This document shows positions 51,016-59,241 of a DNA stretch of 64,000 nucleotides, in pieces; positions within the stretch are counted from its first letter, which is position 1, and each line of letters opens with the position of its first letter. Below the pieces are notes generated by a model. The model worked only from the letters and a program-made list of their open reading frames with translations, was not told where the DNA came from and did no database searches. Source of the DNA: Serratia rhizosphaerae (GTDB lineage Bacteria; Pseudomonadota; Gammaproteobacteria; Enterobacterales; Enterobacteriaceae); assembly GCF_009817885.1 (NCBI RefSeq), contig NZ_CP041764.1, positions 4,092,001 through 4,156,000 of the forward strand. Reading direction: 5' to 3'. Position numbers and translations under genes: made by a program.

Positions 51016-51594
51016 TTACCCTATGTCTTTCAGATCGAAGTGACCGTTTTCCAGGTCGACGTCGGTTCTGAACAGAAACTCCAGCGGATAGGGCACGCAC
51101 CATAGGCGGCCCTTGATTTCAATCGATAACACGTTGTGCAGCTCCAGTGAGCCGGTGTCGGAGATGCAGCGCACCTGCAGGCCCTCAGGCAGAATGCGCG
51201 GCTCGAAATTCAGGATCGATTCGGTCAGTGCGCGCTGGATATCCTGCCATTCAATGTCCGACATTCGTTTGCCCGCCAGCGAGGCGACGCCGTAATTCAC
51301 CGTGGAGCGGCGCACCTGAGGAAAATCGCCGAGGTCGAGATTGGATTCGCTGTTGACGCAGTTAAACAGCCACTGCAAATCGCGCAGCACGCGCCGCCGC
51401 AGTTCACTGTGCGACACCAGATTGCGGATCTGCGCTTCCTGTTTTTTATGCGGTTCATCATCGGTCAGCAGGTCGAGCAGCACCGGCTGCATCTTGTCGC
51501 GTGACGTCAGGCGCTCACTGTCCTGCCGCTGGCGATACCCCTGCCGGCGCAGATCGTCGCCGTTATGAGCGCCCCACAGGCGCTTGTCGTTCAT
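51016..51594 (-). CDS. tssE: T6SS baseplate gp25-like protein TssE
   Basis: Protein of 192 residues related to phage T4 gp25. The lysozyme-like/gp25 domain covers residues 35-185 (LLDLLTDDEPHKKQEAQIR, LRDLQWLFNCVNSES, VRRSTVNYGVASLAG, ALTESILNFEPRI). It nucleates sheath assembly on the baseplate. It starts one base after the tagJ stop. Confidence 0.94.
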   Translation of the reverse strand: MNDKRLWGAHNGDDLRRQGYRQRQDSERLTSRDKMQPVLLDLLTDDEPHKKQEAQIRNLVSHSELRRRVLRDLQWLFNCVNSESNLDLGDFPQVRRSTVNYGVASLAGKRMSDIEWQDIQRALTESILNFEPRILPEGLQVRCISDTGSLELHNVLSIEIKGRLWCVPYPLEFLFRTDVDLENGHFDLKDIG

Positions 51595-51595
51595 C

Positions 51596-52417
51596 TCAGG
51601 CGTCCTGATCGAAGCTCAGCTGGCGCAGGCTGTGCAGCGGAAACTCGTCGCTGTCGCTCAGCCAGGTTTTCAGGCCGTAACCGAGATAGTGCGGGCTGTC
51701 GCCGAGCGGCTGCCATTCGGTGCGCTTGCCGAGCAGCAGAGCGTCGTCGCTGTCTGCCGCCAGCGGATAGCGCGCCGGCAGCTGACATACCTGCTCGCGG
51801 CCGTCGGTCAGGCGCACCAGCGCGTGGCTCCAGACCAGATCGATGGCGCTTTGCGGCGCCTGGAACTGGATTTCGGCGATGGCGGAGAACGGCAGCCAGT
51901 AGTACACGCCGTTGAGCGCCAGTTCACACACCGGGCCGAGGCGGCCGTCGCCGTCGGTCAGCCAGTCGAAGGCGACGGTTTTTTCGTTATCGCCGTCCGC
52001 CAGCAGCAGGCTGCCGCCGCTGGCCGGCGCCTCTTCCAGCGCCTGGTCGCGCAGCGCCTGCGCCTGTGCGGCGTCGCCGGCGACGTCCAGCTGCAGGGCC
52101 TTGACCATCTGTCCGATCCAAGGCTGATCCTGCTTCAGCAGCGCCGGTGCGGCCTGGCCGGCAAACACCGCCTGGCGCTGCAGTTCGGCCTCGACCGACT
52201 GCAACAGCAGCAGGGTGGTCGACTGCGCCATCGGTTTCAGCGCCTGCCAGGATTTCAGCTGCGCTTTGGCGCGCTGCCAGTTGCCGCTCAGGCACAGCAG
52301 CTGCACCAGCGCGGCGCGCAGATCGGCGTCGGCCGGGCGCGCTTTGATATCGGCTTCCACCGCCTGGGTGGCTGCGCTGACGGAGCCGCCTTGCAATACG
52401 TCGGTTAATGATTTCAC
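51596..52417 (-). CDS. tagJ: T6SS accessory protein TagJ (ImpE family)
   Basis: Protein of 273 residues of the ImpE/TagJ family. A TPR-like helical N-terminal half (PADADLRAALVQLLCLSGNWQRA) is followed by a C-terminal beta-rich half (RLGPVCELALNGVYYWLPFSAI, DLVWSHALVRLTDG, LLLGKRTEWQPL). In other species TagJ binds the TssB sheath N-terminus and aids ClpV recycling. It is tightly packed with tssE. Confidence 0.92.
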   Translation of the reverse strand: MKSLTDVLQGGSVSAATQAVEADIKARPADADLRAALVQLLCLSGNWQRAKAQLKSWQALKPMAQSTTLLLLQSVEAELQRQAVFAGQAAPALLKQDQPWIGQMVKALQLDVAGDAAQAQALRDQALEEAPASGGSLLLADGDNEKTVAFDWLTDGDGRLGPVCELALNGVYYWLPFSAIAEIQFQAPQSAIDLVWSHALVRLTDGREQVCQLPARYPLAADSDDALLLGKRTEWQPLGDSPHYLGYGLKTWLSDSDEFPLHSLRQLSFDQDA

Positions 52418-52434
52418 AACAAAATACCTCTTAA

Positions 52435-53436
52435 TCAGTGGGCGGCGTTCTGGACGGTCAGATAACTGCCGCTGGCCGGGTCAACCCGGTCGGCGGCCAG
52501 TTGGTCCACCAGCCGTACGCTGAGCGGCTCGCGATAGGCGCTGAGCAGCGGCAGCCAGGTTTCACGCACTTTGGCGACGCGCTGTTTCACCCGATCGGCA
52601 TCGGCGGCCTGCTGGCGGGGGAACTCGGCAATCAGCGTGCCGCTGAAGAACCAGGCGTGCTGAGCGGCGTCAAACGGCAGCACCAGATAGCTGCCGGCCA
52701 CCTGCGGATTGGCCAGCACCATGCGCTGGCGGTTGGCGCTGACCACGGTCAGCGTCTGGCCGGCCACGTCAATATTCATCAACGGGTAGCCCTGCAGGAA
52801 GCTGATGGTCGGCGAACTGCTCTTGCCATTGCTCTGCAGTTGGACTTTATCGCTGCCGCTCAGCCAGCCGTCGCTTTGGCAGGTGAGGTTACCGCCGGCA
52901 GGTACGAACATCGCGCTGCCGGCGTTGCTGCCCTGCCAGTAGGTGCGGAACTTGCAGCCTTTCGGCAGCTCGAACACCTGCGCCGGCGCGGCATCGGCCT
53001 GCGGCGAACTGACGGCGACCGCTGCCGGCGGCATGGCGTTTTCCTGCTGTGCTTCCGGCGAGGCTTCCGGCTGCGCCTGCGGCGCCGTTTTAACCTGCGG
53101 TTTCCAGCGCTGGCTTTTCAGCGCATCGCCGGCTGCCAGCGTGTTGCCGGCCTTATCGGTCAGCGTCCACGGCAACTGGCCGACTTTGGGGCACTGCTTC
53201 GCCAGCAGGCTGCCGACCCGCGGCAGGAAGCCGTCCAGGATGGCGGCGTCCTTCGCGTTAGCGGAGACAATACGCAGCGGGATGCTTGGCGCACACCAGC
53301 TTTCCGGTTTGTTGTTTTTAACGTTGTCGATAAAGACTTCGAGTTTCTGGCTGGGAGAATACACCAGCCGGTAATTTGCCGCGTGAACGGCGGGTACCGC
53401 CATCAGGGCGATCACACCGGGCATCCAATATTTCAT
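52435..53436 (-). CDS. T6SS-associated periplasmic protein of unknown function
   Basis: Protein of 333 residues with a clear N-terminal signal peptide (MKYWMPGVIALMAVPAVHA) and no lipobox cysteine, so probably soluble in the periplasm. The middle has a Gln/Pro/Ala-rich linker at about 130-170. The C-terminal half holds FELPKGCKFRTYWQGSNAG and beta-rich sequence; I recognise no family. It lies between tagJ and pppA in the T6SS run with 17- and 26-base gaps, so it is co-transcribed. It may work with the periplasmic part of PpkA, but this is only inference. The start at 53436 replaces a longer frame overlapping pppA. Confidence 0.75.
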   Translation of the reverse strand: MKYWMPGVIALMAVPAVHAANYRLVYSPSQKLEVFIDNVKNNKPESWCAPSIPLRIVSANAKDAAILDGFLPRVGSLLAKQCPKVGQLPWTLTDKAGNTLAAGDALKSQRWKPQVKTAPQAQPEASPEAQQENAMPPAAVAVSSPQADAAPAQVFELPKGCKFRTYWQGSNAGSAMFVPAGGNLTCQSDGWLSGSDKVQLQSNGKSSSPTISFLQGYPLMNIDVAGQTLTVVSANRQRMVLANPQVAGSYLVLPFDAAQHAWFFSGTLIAEFPRQQAADADRVKQRVAKVRETWLPLLSAYREPLSVRLVDQLAADRVDPASGSYLTVQNAAH

Positions 53437-53462
53437 CGTTAACCTTAGCTGTGTTATGCGGT

Positions 53463-54236
53463 TCAGTCGCGCGTGAGGAAACGTTCTGCATCCGCCAGCG
53501 AATGCAGCAGCGTGGTCTCTTGCGGTGAACCAATCCATACGGCGATAGCGCTGTAGTTATCGCTGTTGTTGTCTTTCTTCCATGCTTGCTGCATCAGGGC
53601 GATCCACTCGCTGGGGGAGTTGACCATATGCAGCGATTGCTCCAGTTCGGCCTGGGTAAAGCTGTGCCAGAAGCCGTCGGTGCACAGCAGGAAAACGTCG
53701 CCGTCCTCTAACTGCAGTACGTCGCTGTAGGTAGCGTCGCGCTCTTCACTCAGCCCCAGCGCAAAGTACAGCAGGTTGCTGTTGATGCCGCTGGTCTGGT
53801 AACCGGCGTCCTGCATCTGCTGGATCAGGCTGTGGTCGGTGGTAACCGCGTGCAGGTAGCCGCGGCGGAACAGGTACAGGCGACTGTCGCCGGCGTGGGC
53901 CCAGTAGGCCAGCTGGTAATCCCGGTCGATAAACAGGCTGACCAGCGTGGTGCCCATCTTGCTGTACTCTTCGGACTGATTCTGCTGCTGGTGGATGGCC
54001 GCATTCGCCTGCGAGATATGCTGGCGGATGCTCTGCGCATCCAGATGTTTTTCGCCGTTAAAATTGTCCAGGATGGTGTCGCGCGCCAGTTTGGCAGCGA
54101 CTTCGCCGCCGGGAAAACCGGCGATGCCGTCGCACACCACGAAACAGGCTGCACGGTTGCCAACCACTTCGCCGGTCTGATCCTGATTTGAGGCGCGGCC
54201 GCCCTGATTAGAGGTAGAGGCTATGGTGATATTCAT
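53463..54236 (-). CDS. pppA: T6SS PP2C-type phosphatase PppA
   Basis: Cytoplasmic Mn/Mg-dependent phosphatase of 257 residues that opposes PpkA by dephosphorylating FHA. Metal-site residues are visible as Asp19 (SNQDQTG), Asp36 (VVCDGIAGFPGG), Asp117 (HAGDSRLYLF), plus LLCTDGFWHS and DNYSAIAVW. The start codon shares one base with the fha stop (TAATG), so the two are coupled. Confidence 0.94.
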   Translation of the reverse strand: MNITIASTSNQGGRASNQDQTGEVVGNRAACFVVCDGIAGFPGGEVAAKLARDTILDNFNGEKHLDAQSIRQHISQANAAIHQQQNQSEEYSKMGTTLVSLFIDRDYQLAYWAHAGDSRLYLFRRGYLHAVTTDHSLIQQMQDAGYQTSGINSNLLYFALGLSEERDATYSDVLQLEDGDVFLLCTDGFWHSFTQAELEQSLHMVNSPSEWIALMQQAWKKDNNSDNYSAIAVWIGSPQETTLLHSLADAERFLTRD

Positions 54237-56077
54237 TACACGTCCGGTTTGGTTTGGGAGTCTTTGTACTGATTCACTTCAACATCATAGGCATGCAGGA
54301 AGGCTTCACCAAACAGCGTATGGAAGTCATCTTCGATCTCGCCCGAGGTCTGCTGGTAATTTTTTACAAAATAGTCCCACAGCGCCGCTTTACGGTTGGA
54401 AGGCAGCGCCAGCCGCGGCGCGGAGCCTTCTTTACGCGCTTCTTCTTCCAGACGGTCCGGGTTAAAGGACTGCAGCATGGCGGCGATGATGGCGCGAATG
54501 CCGGCGATCATCCCCAACTGGTGCGCCTGCAGATCGATCAGCGCATCGCGCACCGCCTGCTCCGGTGGCATAAAGCCCGGCATCTGGCTGCCGAACATCT
54601 GCATCAGCACGGTTTTACCGGACGGCAGCAGTTTGAACGGGTTATTGGCCTCGTCGAGGATCATGGTCATCTCTGCCTTCACGCCGCGCTTGAGGATAGA
54701 GCGCGAAGAGAGCAGGGCGACGGTGCCTTGAGAGAACAGGCTCAGCAGGCGACCGACCTGACGCACCTGCTGCTCGTCAAAATGTGGCTGCGGCTGCAGG
54801 TCGTCCAGGCCGATGCCCTGCAGCAACGCTTTGAGCAGCGGGCCTTCCAGCACGTCGCCGTTAGACGCCGCCGAGCCTTGGGCGCGGGCGTTCTGATAGG
54901 CGATAGGATCGATACCCAGCCGGTTGCCCGGGCGAGAACGCTGCTGGGGTTCCACATGCGGCGCGGCTTCAGGCGGCACGAGCGGTTCCGGCTGCGCGCG
55001 CGGCGACTCCTGCGGTGCGGCGGCCTGCGGCTGTGGCTTCGGCGCTGGTGTTGGCTGAGCCTGTTGTTGCGGTTGCGGTTGCGGTTGCGGCTTGGCCTTT
55101 GGCGCTGCCTGCGGCTGCGGTGCAGGCTGAGGCTTTGCCGGTTCAACCGGGGCTGCCGGCGTTTGAGGTGCGGCCACGCTTGGTGCTGCTTCCGGCTGTG
55201 TCAGCGGTACGGCGCCGCCCATCAGCAGCCCCAGCGGATCGTTGCTGTTTGATGCGCCAGGCGTGCTGGGCGCGGAAGAACCGCCGAACAGCGCCAGCGG
55301 ATCCAGCTCTTCATCTTTATTGCCGCTCTCCGTCACCGCCGGCTGTGGGCGTTTTGACGCTTCCGGTTTGGCCGGTTTCGGCTGGTTTTCCGTCAGCAGC
55401 GCGCTCGGCGTGGTATCGGTCAGGATATTGTCGCGCTCGAAGGTGCTGTCGGTTTTGAACAGTTCGGCCGGGTCAGTCTGTTTTTGCTGCAGCTGGTGCA
55501 GATCGACATCGCCGTCGAGTTGGCCCAGCGGGTCGCTGGGGTTCAGTTCGCGCTGTGGCCGGTCGAGCAGCGGGTTATGGTCGGGCTGCACTGCTGGCTC
55601 CGCTTTCGGCGGTACGGCCGCGGCGGCGCTTGCCGGTGTGAACTCTTCCACCAGGCTGTCCCAGATTTCGTTGGGGATCGGCGCGGCACCGTTTGCCTTG
55701 GCGGCCGGCGCCTGAGGCACCGGTTGCGCAGCGGCTGCCGGCTGCACCGGCGCGGCCTGCTGATTCAGATCGTTGACCTGGATCTGATAATCATCGATAC
55801 CGAGGATATCGCCATCCTGCAGCTCCACCTGACGGCCGCGCTCCAGCGGAATGTCGTTCAGCAGGACGCGGGTGACGTTGCCACGGTTGGTGATGCGGCA
55901 CTCGCCGTCAGCGGAAATATGCACAATGGCCTGCAGGCGGGAAATCGCGCGCTCTTCATCCGGCAGAACCAGGTTGTTGTCCACGCTGCGGCCGATGGTG
56001 CCGCCCGGCGGCAGGAAGTCGCAACTGCTTTGCGGCGGGTTTTGGCCATTTTTGTTTTTTACAATAGAAAATCGCAT
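54236..56077 (-). CDS. fha: T6SS FHA-domain protein
   Basis: Phosphothreonine-binding scaffold of 613 residues. The FHA domain occupies about residues 20-100 (GGTIGRSVDNNLVLPDEERAI, SRLQAIVHI, RVLLNDIPLERGRQVELQDGD). A long Pro/Gln/Ala-rich disordered linker follows at about 110-400, with runs such as QPQPQPQQQAQP. The C-terminal ~200 residues (IGLDDLQPQPHFDEQQVRQV to EAFLHAYDVEVNQYK) match the type VI FHA C-terminal domain. Phosphorylation by PpkA would switch secretion on. Start ATG 56077 (AGGAATG site) is preferred over the frame start at 56125. Confidence 0.93.
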   Translation of the reverse strand: MRFSIVKNKNGQNPPQSSCDFLPPGGTIGRSVDNNLVLPDEERAISRLQAIVHISADGECRITNRGNVTRVLLNDIPLERGRQVELQDGDILGIDDYQIQVNDLNQQAAPVQPAAAAQPVPQAPAAKANGAAPIPNEIWDSLVEEFTPASAAAAVPPKAEPAVQPDHNPLLDRPQRELNPSDPLGQLDGDVDLHQLQQKQTDPAELFKTDSTFERDNILTDTTPSALLTENQPKPAKPEASKRPQPAVTESGNKDEELDPLALFGGSSAPSTPGASNSNDPLGLLMGGAVPLTQPEAAPSVAAPQTPAAPVEPAKPQPAPQPQAAPKAKPQPQPQPQQQAQPTPAPKPQPQAAAPQESPRAQPEPLVPPEAAPHVEPQQRSRPGNRLGIDPIAYQNARAQGSAASNGDVLEGPLLKALLQGIGLDDLQPQPHFDEQQVRQVGRLLSLFSQGTVALLSSRSILKRGVKAEMTMILDEANNPFKLLPSGKTVLMQMFGSQMPGFMPPEQAVRDALIDLQAHQLGMIAGIRAIIAAMLQSFNPDRLEEEARKEGSAPRLALPSNRKAALWDYFVKNYQQTSGEIEDDFHTLFGEAFLHAYDVEVNQYKDSQTKPDV

Positions 56078-56155
56078 AAGGCATTCCTGCTGATTAGGTT
56101 TGATGCAAACTGTTTTCACGCCCATGGCTGCGGGTAGTGATGAATAAAGAGGTTA

Positions 56156-56509
56156 TTACTGTTTTGGTTGCCGTGTTTCGGACGTGCCTTCAAAGTTAGT
56201 GACAGGGGGCAGTAACAGAAAATAGGCGACCATAAAGAATATGCTGCCGTACCAGACTTCAGGGTAATCGGGGAAGTCGATAGCCGGGTAAATGTGGTCA
56301 AAAATAGCTTCGCCATCAAGACAGATGGCGCTTTGCAACGCAATGCAGACGATTGTTACGCCAAAGTGCGCAATAAATAACGGAAACCAGTGCAGGCGTA
56401 TGGTTTTTTTTCGTAGAAAGTAGAGTCCCAGCAGTACCGCAATGGAAATAAAAAAATAGCTAACAGGGAATCCGTAGGAGTAAGGGTAAGTTGATAATGG
56501 TGTTGTCAT
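56156..56509 (-). CDS. Small membrane protein, paralogue of its neighbour (second)
   Basis: Protein of 117 residues with about three to four transmembrane helices: YPYSYGFPVSYFFISIAVLLG, LFIAHFGVTIVCIALQSAI and WYGSIFFMVAYFLLLPPV. No family recognised. It shares YSYGFxxSYFxISIA and an overall helix layout with the upstream gene, so the pair arose by duplication. Its position between effector/immunity genes and fha suggests an immunity or accessory role. Confidence 0.7.
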   Translation of the reverse strand: MTTPLSTYPYSYGFPVSYFFISIAVLLGLYFLRKKTIRLHWFPLFIAHFGVTIVCIALQSAICLDGEAIFDHIYPAIDFPDYPEVWYGSIFFMVAYFLLLPPVTNFEGTSETRQPKQ

Positions 56510-56511
56510 CG

Positions 56512-56889
56512 TTAGCCTTGTCTTTTGTTTTTATGTTGGTTTTTTTTACTATCACTCTTTAGCTTCTTGTAATACGTGTTTCGTGGTAGTAGAACAGAGT
56601 AGGCGATGGTAAAAAATAACCCACCGTACTGCACGACTTGGTATTTGATAAGTTCAACGGGGTAGAAAAGACTAAAGAAGTAATTGCCGTCACCAAAAAC
56701 AATGAACTGCACGGCTCCGCAAATAACAACAATAACTGTCGATAAAATAAAAAGTGAATGGCTATGCTTTTTTGTGACGTATTTATTTAAATGGAAAAGT
56801 AAAACAAACAACGCTATGGAGATGGTAAAGTATGAAAATACAAATCCATATGAGTAGTTAAAGGTGGAGATAGTGACGTCATTGTTCAT
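56512..56889 (-). CDS. Small membrane protein, paralogue of its neighbour (first)
   Basis: Protein of 125 residues with four likely helices (FNYSYGFVFSYFTISIALFVL, LFILSTVIVVICGAVQFIVFG, VVQYGGLFFTIAYSVLLP) and a Lys-rich cytoplasmic tail. Similar to the next gene but AT-richer. ATG 56889 lies 10 bases from the preceding immunity gene stop; a longer frame to 56961 overlaps that gene and was rejected. It could protect against a membrane-active toxin, though no such effector is visible. Confidence 0.7.
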   Translation of the reverse strand: MNNDVTISTFNYSYGFVFSYFTISIALFVLLFHLNKYVTKKHSHSLFILSTVIVVICGAVQFIVFGDGNYFFSLFYPVELIKYQVVQYGGLFFTIAYSVLLPRNTYYKKLKSDSKKNQHKNKRQG

Positions 56890-56899
56890 TACCAATCCA

Positions 56900-57280
56900 T
56901 TAATTTTTGTATTTATATTTTTCGATGATGCTATCAAGTTCCCGGCTGTGATAGAGGTCAATGCACTTAGTTAGCGTCATCGATTCGCCGGACATACTGT
57001 CATAATGCCTGGCAAGAAACCGTTGAGCCAGACTGCGCACTGCGCTATGTGCCTCAAGTGAGTATTCGCCAAACTCACTATAGCCTCTTGCCGCTGCGGC
57101 CGCGTCGTTTTTAACCTCTGTTGCCGAATAGCCTTTGGCAATACAAACGCTGATAGCGTAATTCTTCAGATAGCTCACTGCATCACCGTGGTAAGATCGC
57201 GGTGCAGCATAGGCAGATAAAGAGGTGAAGAAACAGGCCAGGCTAAGGCAACTAAGAAACGATAATTTATTATTTTTCAT
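56900..57280 (-). CDS. Tai4/Rap-family T6SS immunity protein (second)
   Basis: Periplasmic immunity protein of 126 residues. Signal peptide MKNNKLSFLSCLSLACFFTS (cleavage near AYA-AP) leads to a helical mature domain (VSYLKNYAISVCIAKGYSA, AAAARGYSEFGEYSLEAH, LAQRFLARHYDS, LTKCIDLYHSRELD). Mature Cys46 and Cys106 match the positions of Cys45 and Cys105 in the neighbouring immunity protein, suggesting a shared disulfide. It may guard against a sibling strain's Tae4 variant rather than the local effector. ATG 57280 chosen (GGAAAG site). Confidence 0.85.
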   Translation of the reverse strand: MKNNKLSFLSCLSLACFFTSLSAYAAPRSYHGDAVSYLKNYAISVCIAKGYSATEVKNDAAAAARGYSEFGEYSLEAHSAVRSLAQRFLARHYDSMSGESMTLTKCIDLYHSRELDSIIEKYKYKN

Positions 57281-57343
57281 AACTATCTTTCCATGTTTTA
57301 CGTTGTCATTTCCCATGCTGACCGCCACCGTAAAGTGTTTGTT

Positions 57344-57724
57344 TTATTTACTGATGACTGCGTATTTCTTGAAAATACTTTTGGCTTGTTCTGATGTTGG
57401 TAATGAAAGACAGGCCAATGTGTTATAGCTTCCGGGCACTGAACCGCTACTCTTTTTTTGCAGGTACTGATGTATCAGCACTTCGCTGCTGTCAAAGGCC
57501 TCGATCGGTAGTTGACTAAATTCAAGATAAGCACTGGCAGAGCGGAATGCATCTTGCCGGGTGCTTTCTGAGTCAGTAAATTCACCGATGCAACGACTGA
57601 TTAGCCAATTGTCATAGATTTTATTTTGTGGCAGGTTTTCTATTTTAATATTTTCAGCGAATAGTGATGTTGAGAATAATAAGGTGATTATTGCGATGGA
57701 GAGAGTATTTACTTTAATATCCAT
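57344..57724 (-). CDS. Tai4/Rap-family T6SS immunity protein (first, cognate)
   Basis: Periplasmic protein of 126 residues. The signal peptide MDIKVNTLSIAIITLLFSTS is cleaved near LFA-EN. The mature part (NWLISRCIGEFTD, QDAFRSASAYLEFSQLPIEAF, YNTLACLSLPTSEQAKSIFKKY) has the Tai4/Rap layout with two cysteines (Cys45, Cys105). Its start overlaps the effector gene by 16 bases, making it the cognate immunity protein of the Tae4 amidase. In Serratia marcescens the homologous proteins are called Rap. Confidence 0.87.
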   Translation of the reverse strand: MDIKVNTLSIAIITLLFSTSLFAENIKIENLPQNKIYDNWLISRCIGEFTDSESTRQDAFRSASAYLEFSQLPIEAFDSSEVLIHQYLQKKSSGSVPGSYNTLACLSLPTSEQAKSIFKKYAVISK

Positions 57725-58194
57725 AGTGACGCCACCTCTGGAACAAAACTACCGTTTTCAGGATCGCCCATAAAATGGCAGGAGTCAGAACAAATATCAC
57801 CATTCCATAATGTGACATGTCCTCTGGCATTGTTCCATCCATTACCAAGAATGACCATGATTCCTTTTTTACCTGAAAATTTTGCTGGGGTAGGGGATCT
57901 TTCAGTAATGTCGGGTTTACCAAAACGCTCTTCTAAAAAGCGAATCATATCATTGACTCTATAGATATACCACTTCTTATCTTTTCCAGAAACGGCTGCA
58001 TATCCTGAATTTGCAGGGATGGATATTCCTGTATAATTAAGTACATAACTCATTCGGATGGGACAGGCATTTTGAAAAATTCCTTTTTCAATATTGCTTT
58101 TAACTTTTCCACCGATCAGTGCGCCGACCTGGCTTACACTGATATTAACTTCAGAAAATCGAATCCATGCTGGGCCAAATGTGGGTCTTTGCAT
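57709..58194 (-). CDS. tae4: Tae4-family peptidoglycan amidase effector (Ssp-like)
   Basis: T6SS effector of 161 residues that cleaves the gamma-D-Glu-mDAP bond in the periplasm of rivals (family knowledge). Family blocks are WIRFSEVNISVSQVGALIGG, FQNACPIRMSYVLN, MVILGNGWNNARGHVTLWNG and CSDSCHFMGDP. Catalytic residues by family alignment are Cys44 and His126, probably with Asp137; Cys135 and Cys139 could form a disulfide. No signal peptide, as expected for a Hcp- or spike-delivered protein. ATG 58194 (AAAGGA site) replaces a longer frame that would read into the hairpin region. Confidence 0.93.
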   Translation of the reverse strand: MQRPTFGPAWIRFSEVNISVSQVGALIGGKVKSNIEKGIFQNACPIRMSYVLNYTGISIPANSGYAAVSGKDKKWYIYRVNDMIRFLEERFGKPDITERSPTPAKFSGKKGIMVILGNGWNNARGHVTLWNGDICSDSCHFMGDPENGSFVPEVASLWILK

Positions 58195-58221
58195 GCTGCA
58201 TTTCCTTTGCTTATATATAAA

Positions 58222-58241
58222 CCCCCGGCTGCAGCCGGGGG
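58222..58241 (-). terminator. Hairpin between hcp and tae4
   Basis: Perfect palindrome CCCCCGGCTGCAGCCGGGGG, directly after the hcp stop and followed on the minus strand by TTTATATAT. It likely ends most transcripts after hcp while letting some continue into the effector and immunity genes, giving much more Hcp than effector. Confidence 0.8.
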
Positions 58242-58249
58242 GATACAGA

Positions 58250-58732
58250 TTAAGCTTCGCGGTTTTCTTTGATGTTCCAACCTGCGCTGCTTTCTGCGCC
58301 TTTACCACCTTTATCGCTCTGCTCCCAGTACTGCTGTTTAACTTTAGCAGCCTGGAAGGAGTAGGTTACGCCGACGGTGTCTTCACCGCCTGAACCGGTG
58401 TACTGCACAGCGGTAACCAGTACATCGTCCAGGGTGATTTTTACATACTCAACCTGAGTACCGCCGGCTTTACAGACGGACAGTTCGATTTTGGTCAGGT
58501 GCTTACCGCTGGAGCAGTGCTTCAGCAGAGCCGGGGTGGATTTATCAACCAGCGCGTTAACGTGCAGGTCGTTAAAGCACACTTTACCGGCGCCGCCGCC
58601 GCCGCCCACGCTCATGTTGCCCGGTTGGGACGCGCCCCAGGAGAAAGAAGTGATGTCGGTCCAGCCTTTGTGGTTGGAATCTTTAGATTCACCGCTGGCG
58701 CCTTCAACTTTCAGGAACATATCAATAGCCAT
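58250..58732 (-). CDS. hcp: T6SS tube protein Hcp
   Basis: Inner-tube subunit of 160 residues, hexameric and secreted in large amounts. It starts MAIDMFLKVEGASGESKD and has GWTDITSFSWGASQPGNM, CFNDLHVNALVDKSTPALL and YVKITLDDVLVTAVQ, the standard Hcp1-type sequence. It is preceded by a long (509-base) gap that should hold its own promoter, and followed by a strong hairpin. Codons are those of a highly expressed gene. Confidence 0.96.
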   Translation of the reverse strand: MAIDMFLKVEGASGESKDSNHKGWTDITSFSWGASQPGNMSVGGGGGAGKVCFNDLHVNALVDKSTPALLKHCSSGKHLTKIELSVCKAGGTQVEYVKITLDDVLVTAVQYTGSGGEDTVGVTYSFQAAKVKQQYWEQSDKGGKGAESSAGWNIKENREA

Positions 58733-59241
58733 AGTTTATTCACTCTTTTTAAGGGTTAATAATATCAACGTTGCGTTGAAAAAATCAGGTAATAGCAGCA
58801 GGAATTGGAAAGTTGGCAATGCACTACCATTTAACGCTCCTTGTGCCATGCACCTTATGAAATACCGAAAACTATCGGTATTTTTTATCGAGATACTATT
58901 TTAAAGAATAATGCCTCAATAATTATTTATGCGGTTTATCGTTACTATTTTCAGAACGTTGATATAACCGCAAATAGTCAAAGGTTATACCTTGACTGTT
59001 TGTGTCAGCTTTATGACAAAATTTATGGTCCTTGGTTCTGAGCCAGCGAATAAATACGGTGGCTGTACCATCTTCGCATTTGATATCAAACGCTATGCAT
59101 CACCTTATTAAGCAATGCCATGCGAAAAGTTTCTGTCTGAATAAAGATCTGTGACAGAATACCGGCGTCAATAGACCATAAATATAAATCGGACTTCCTA
59201 CGGATGAGCGGGCCGCATTACCGCAGCCCGTCATCGTCGCA
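58733..59241. promoter_or_regulatory. Long AT-rich hcp upstream region
   Basis: 509 bases with no credible gene between tssC and hcp, presumably carrying an independent hcp promoter and a long 5' leader. Seen here: the 12-base palindrome TTTGATATCAAA (59079-59090), a TGTCA/TGACA inverted repeat (59002-59017), and an 11-base inverted repeat ATATCAACGTT/AACGTTGATAT (58762-58772 and 58955-58965). None is assignable to a known regulator by eye. Confidence 0.5.

Noticed and set aside
58840..58860. Possible sigma-54 promoter (TGGCAC on the minus strand upstream of hcp)
   Set aside because: The GG element is present, but no GC element occurs at the required spacing of about 10 bases.
59079..59090. 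TTTGATATCAAA as an FNR box
   Set aside because: FNR sites need four bases between TTGAT and ATCAA; here the halves abut, so I list it only as a palindrome.
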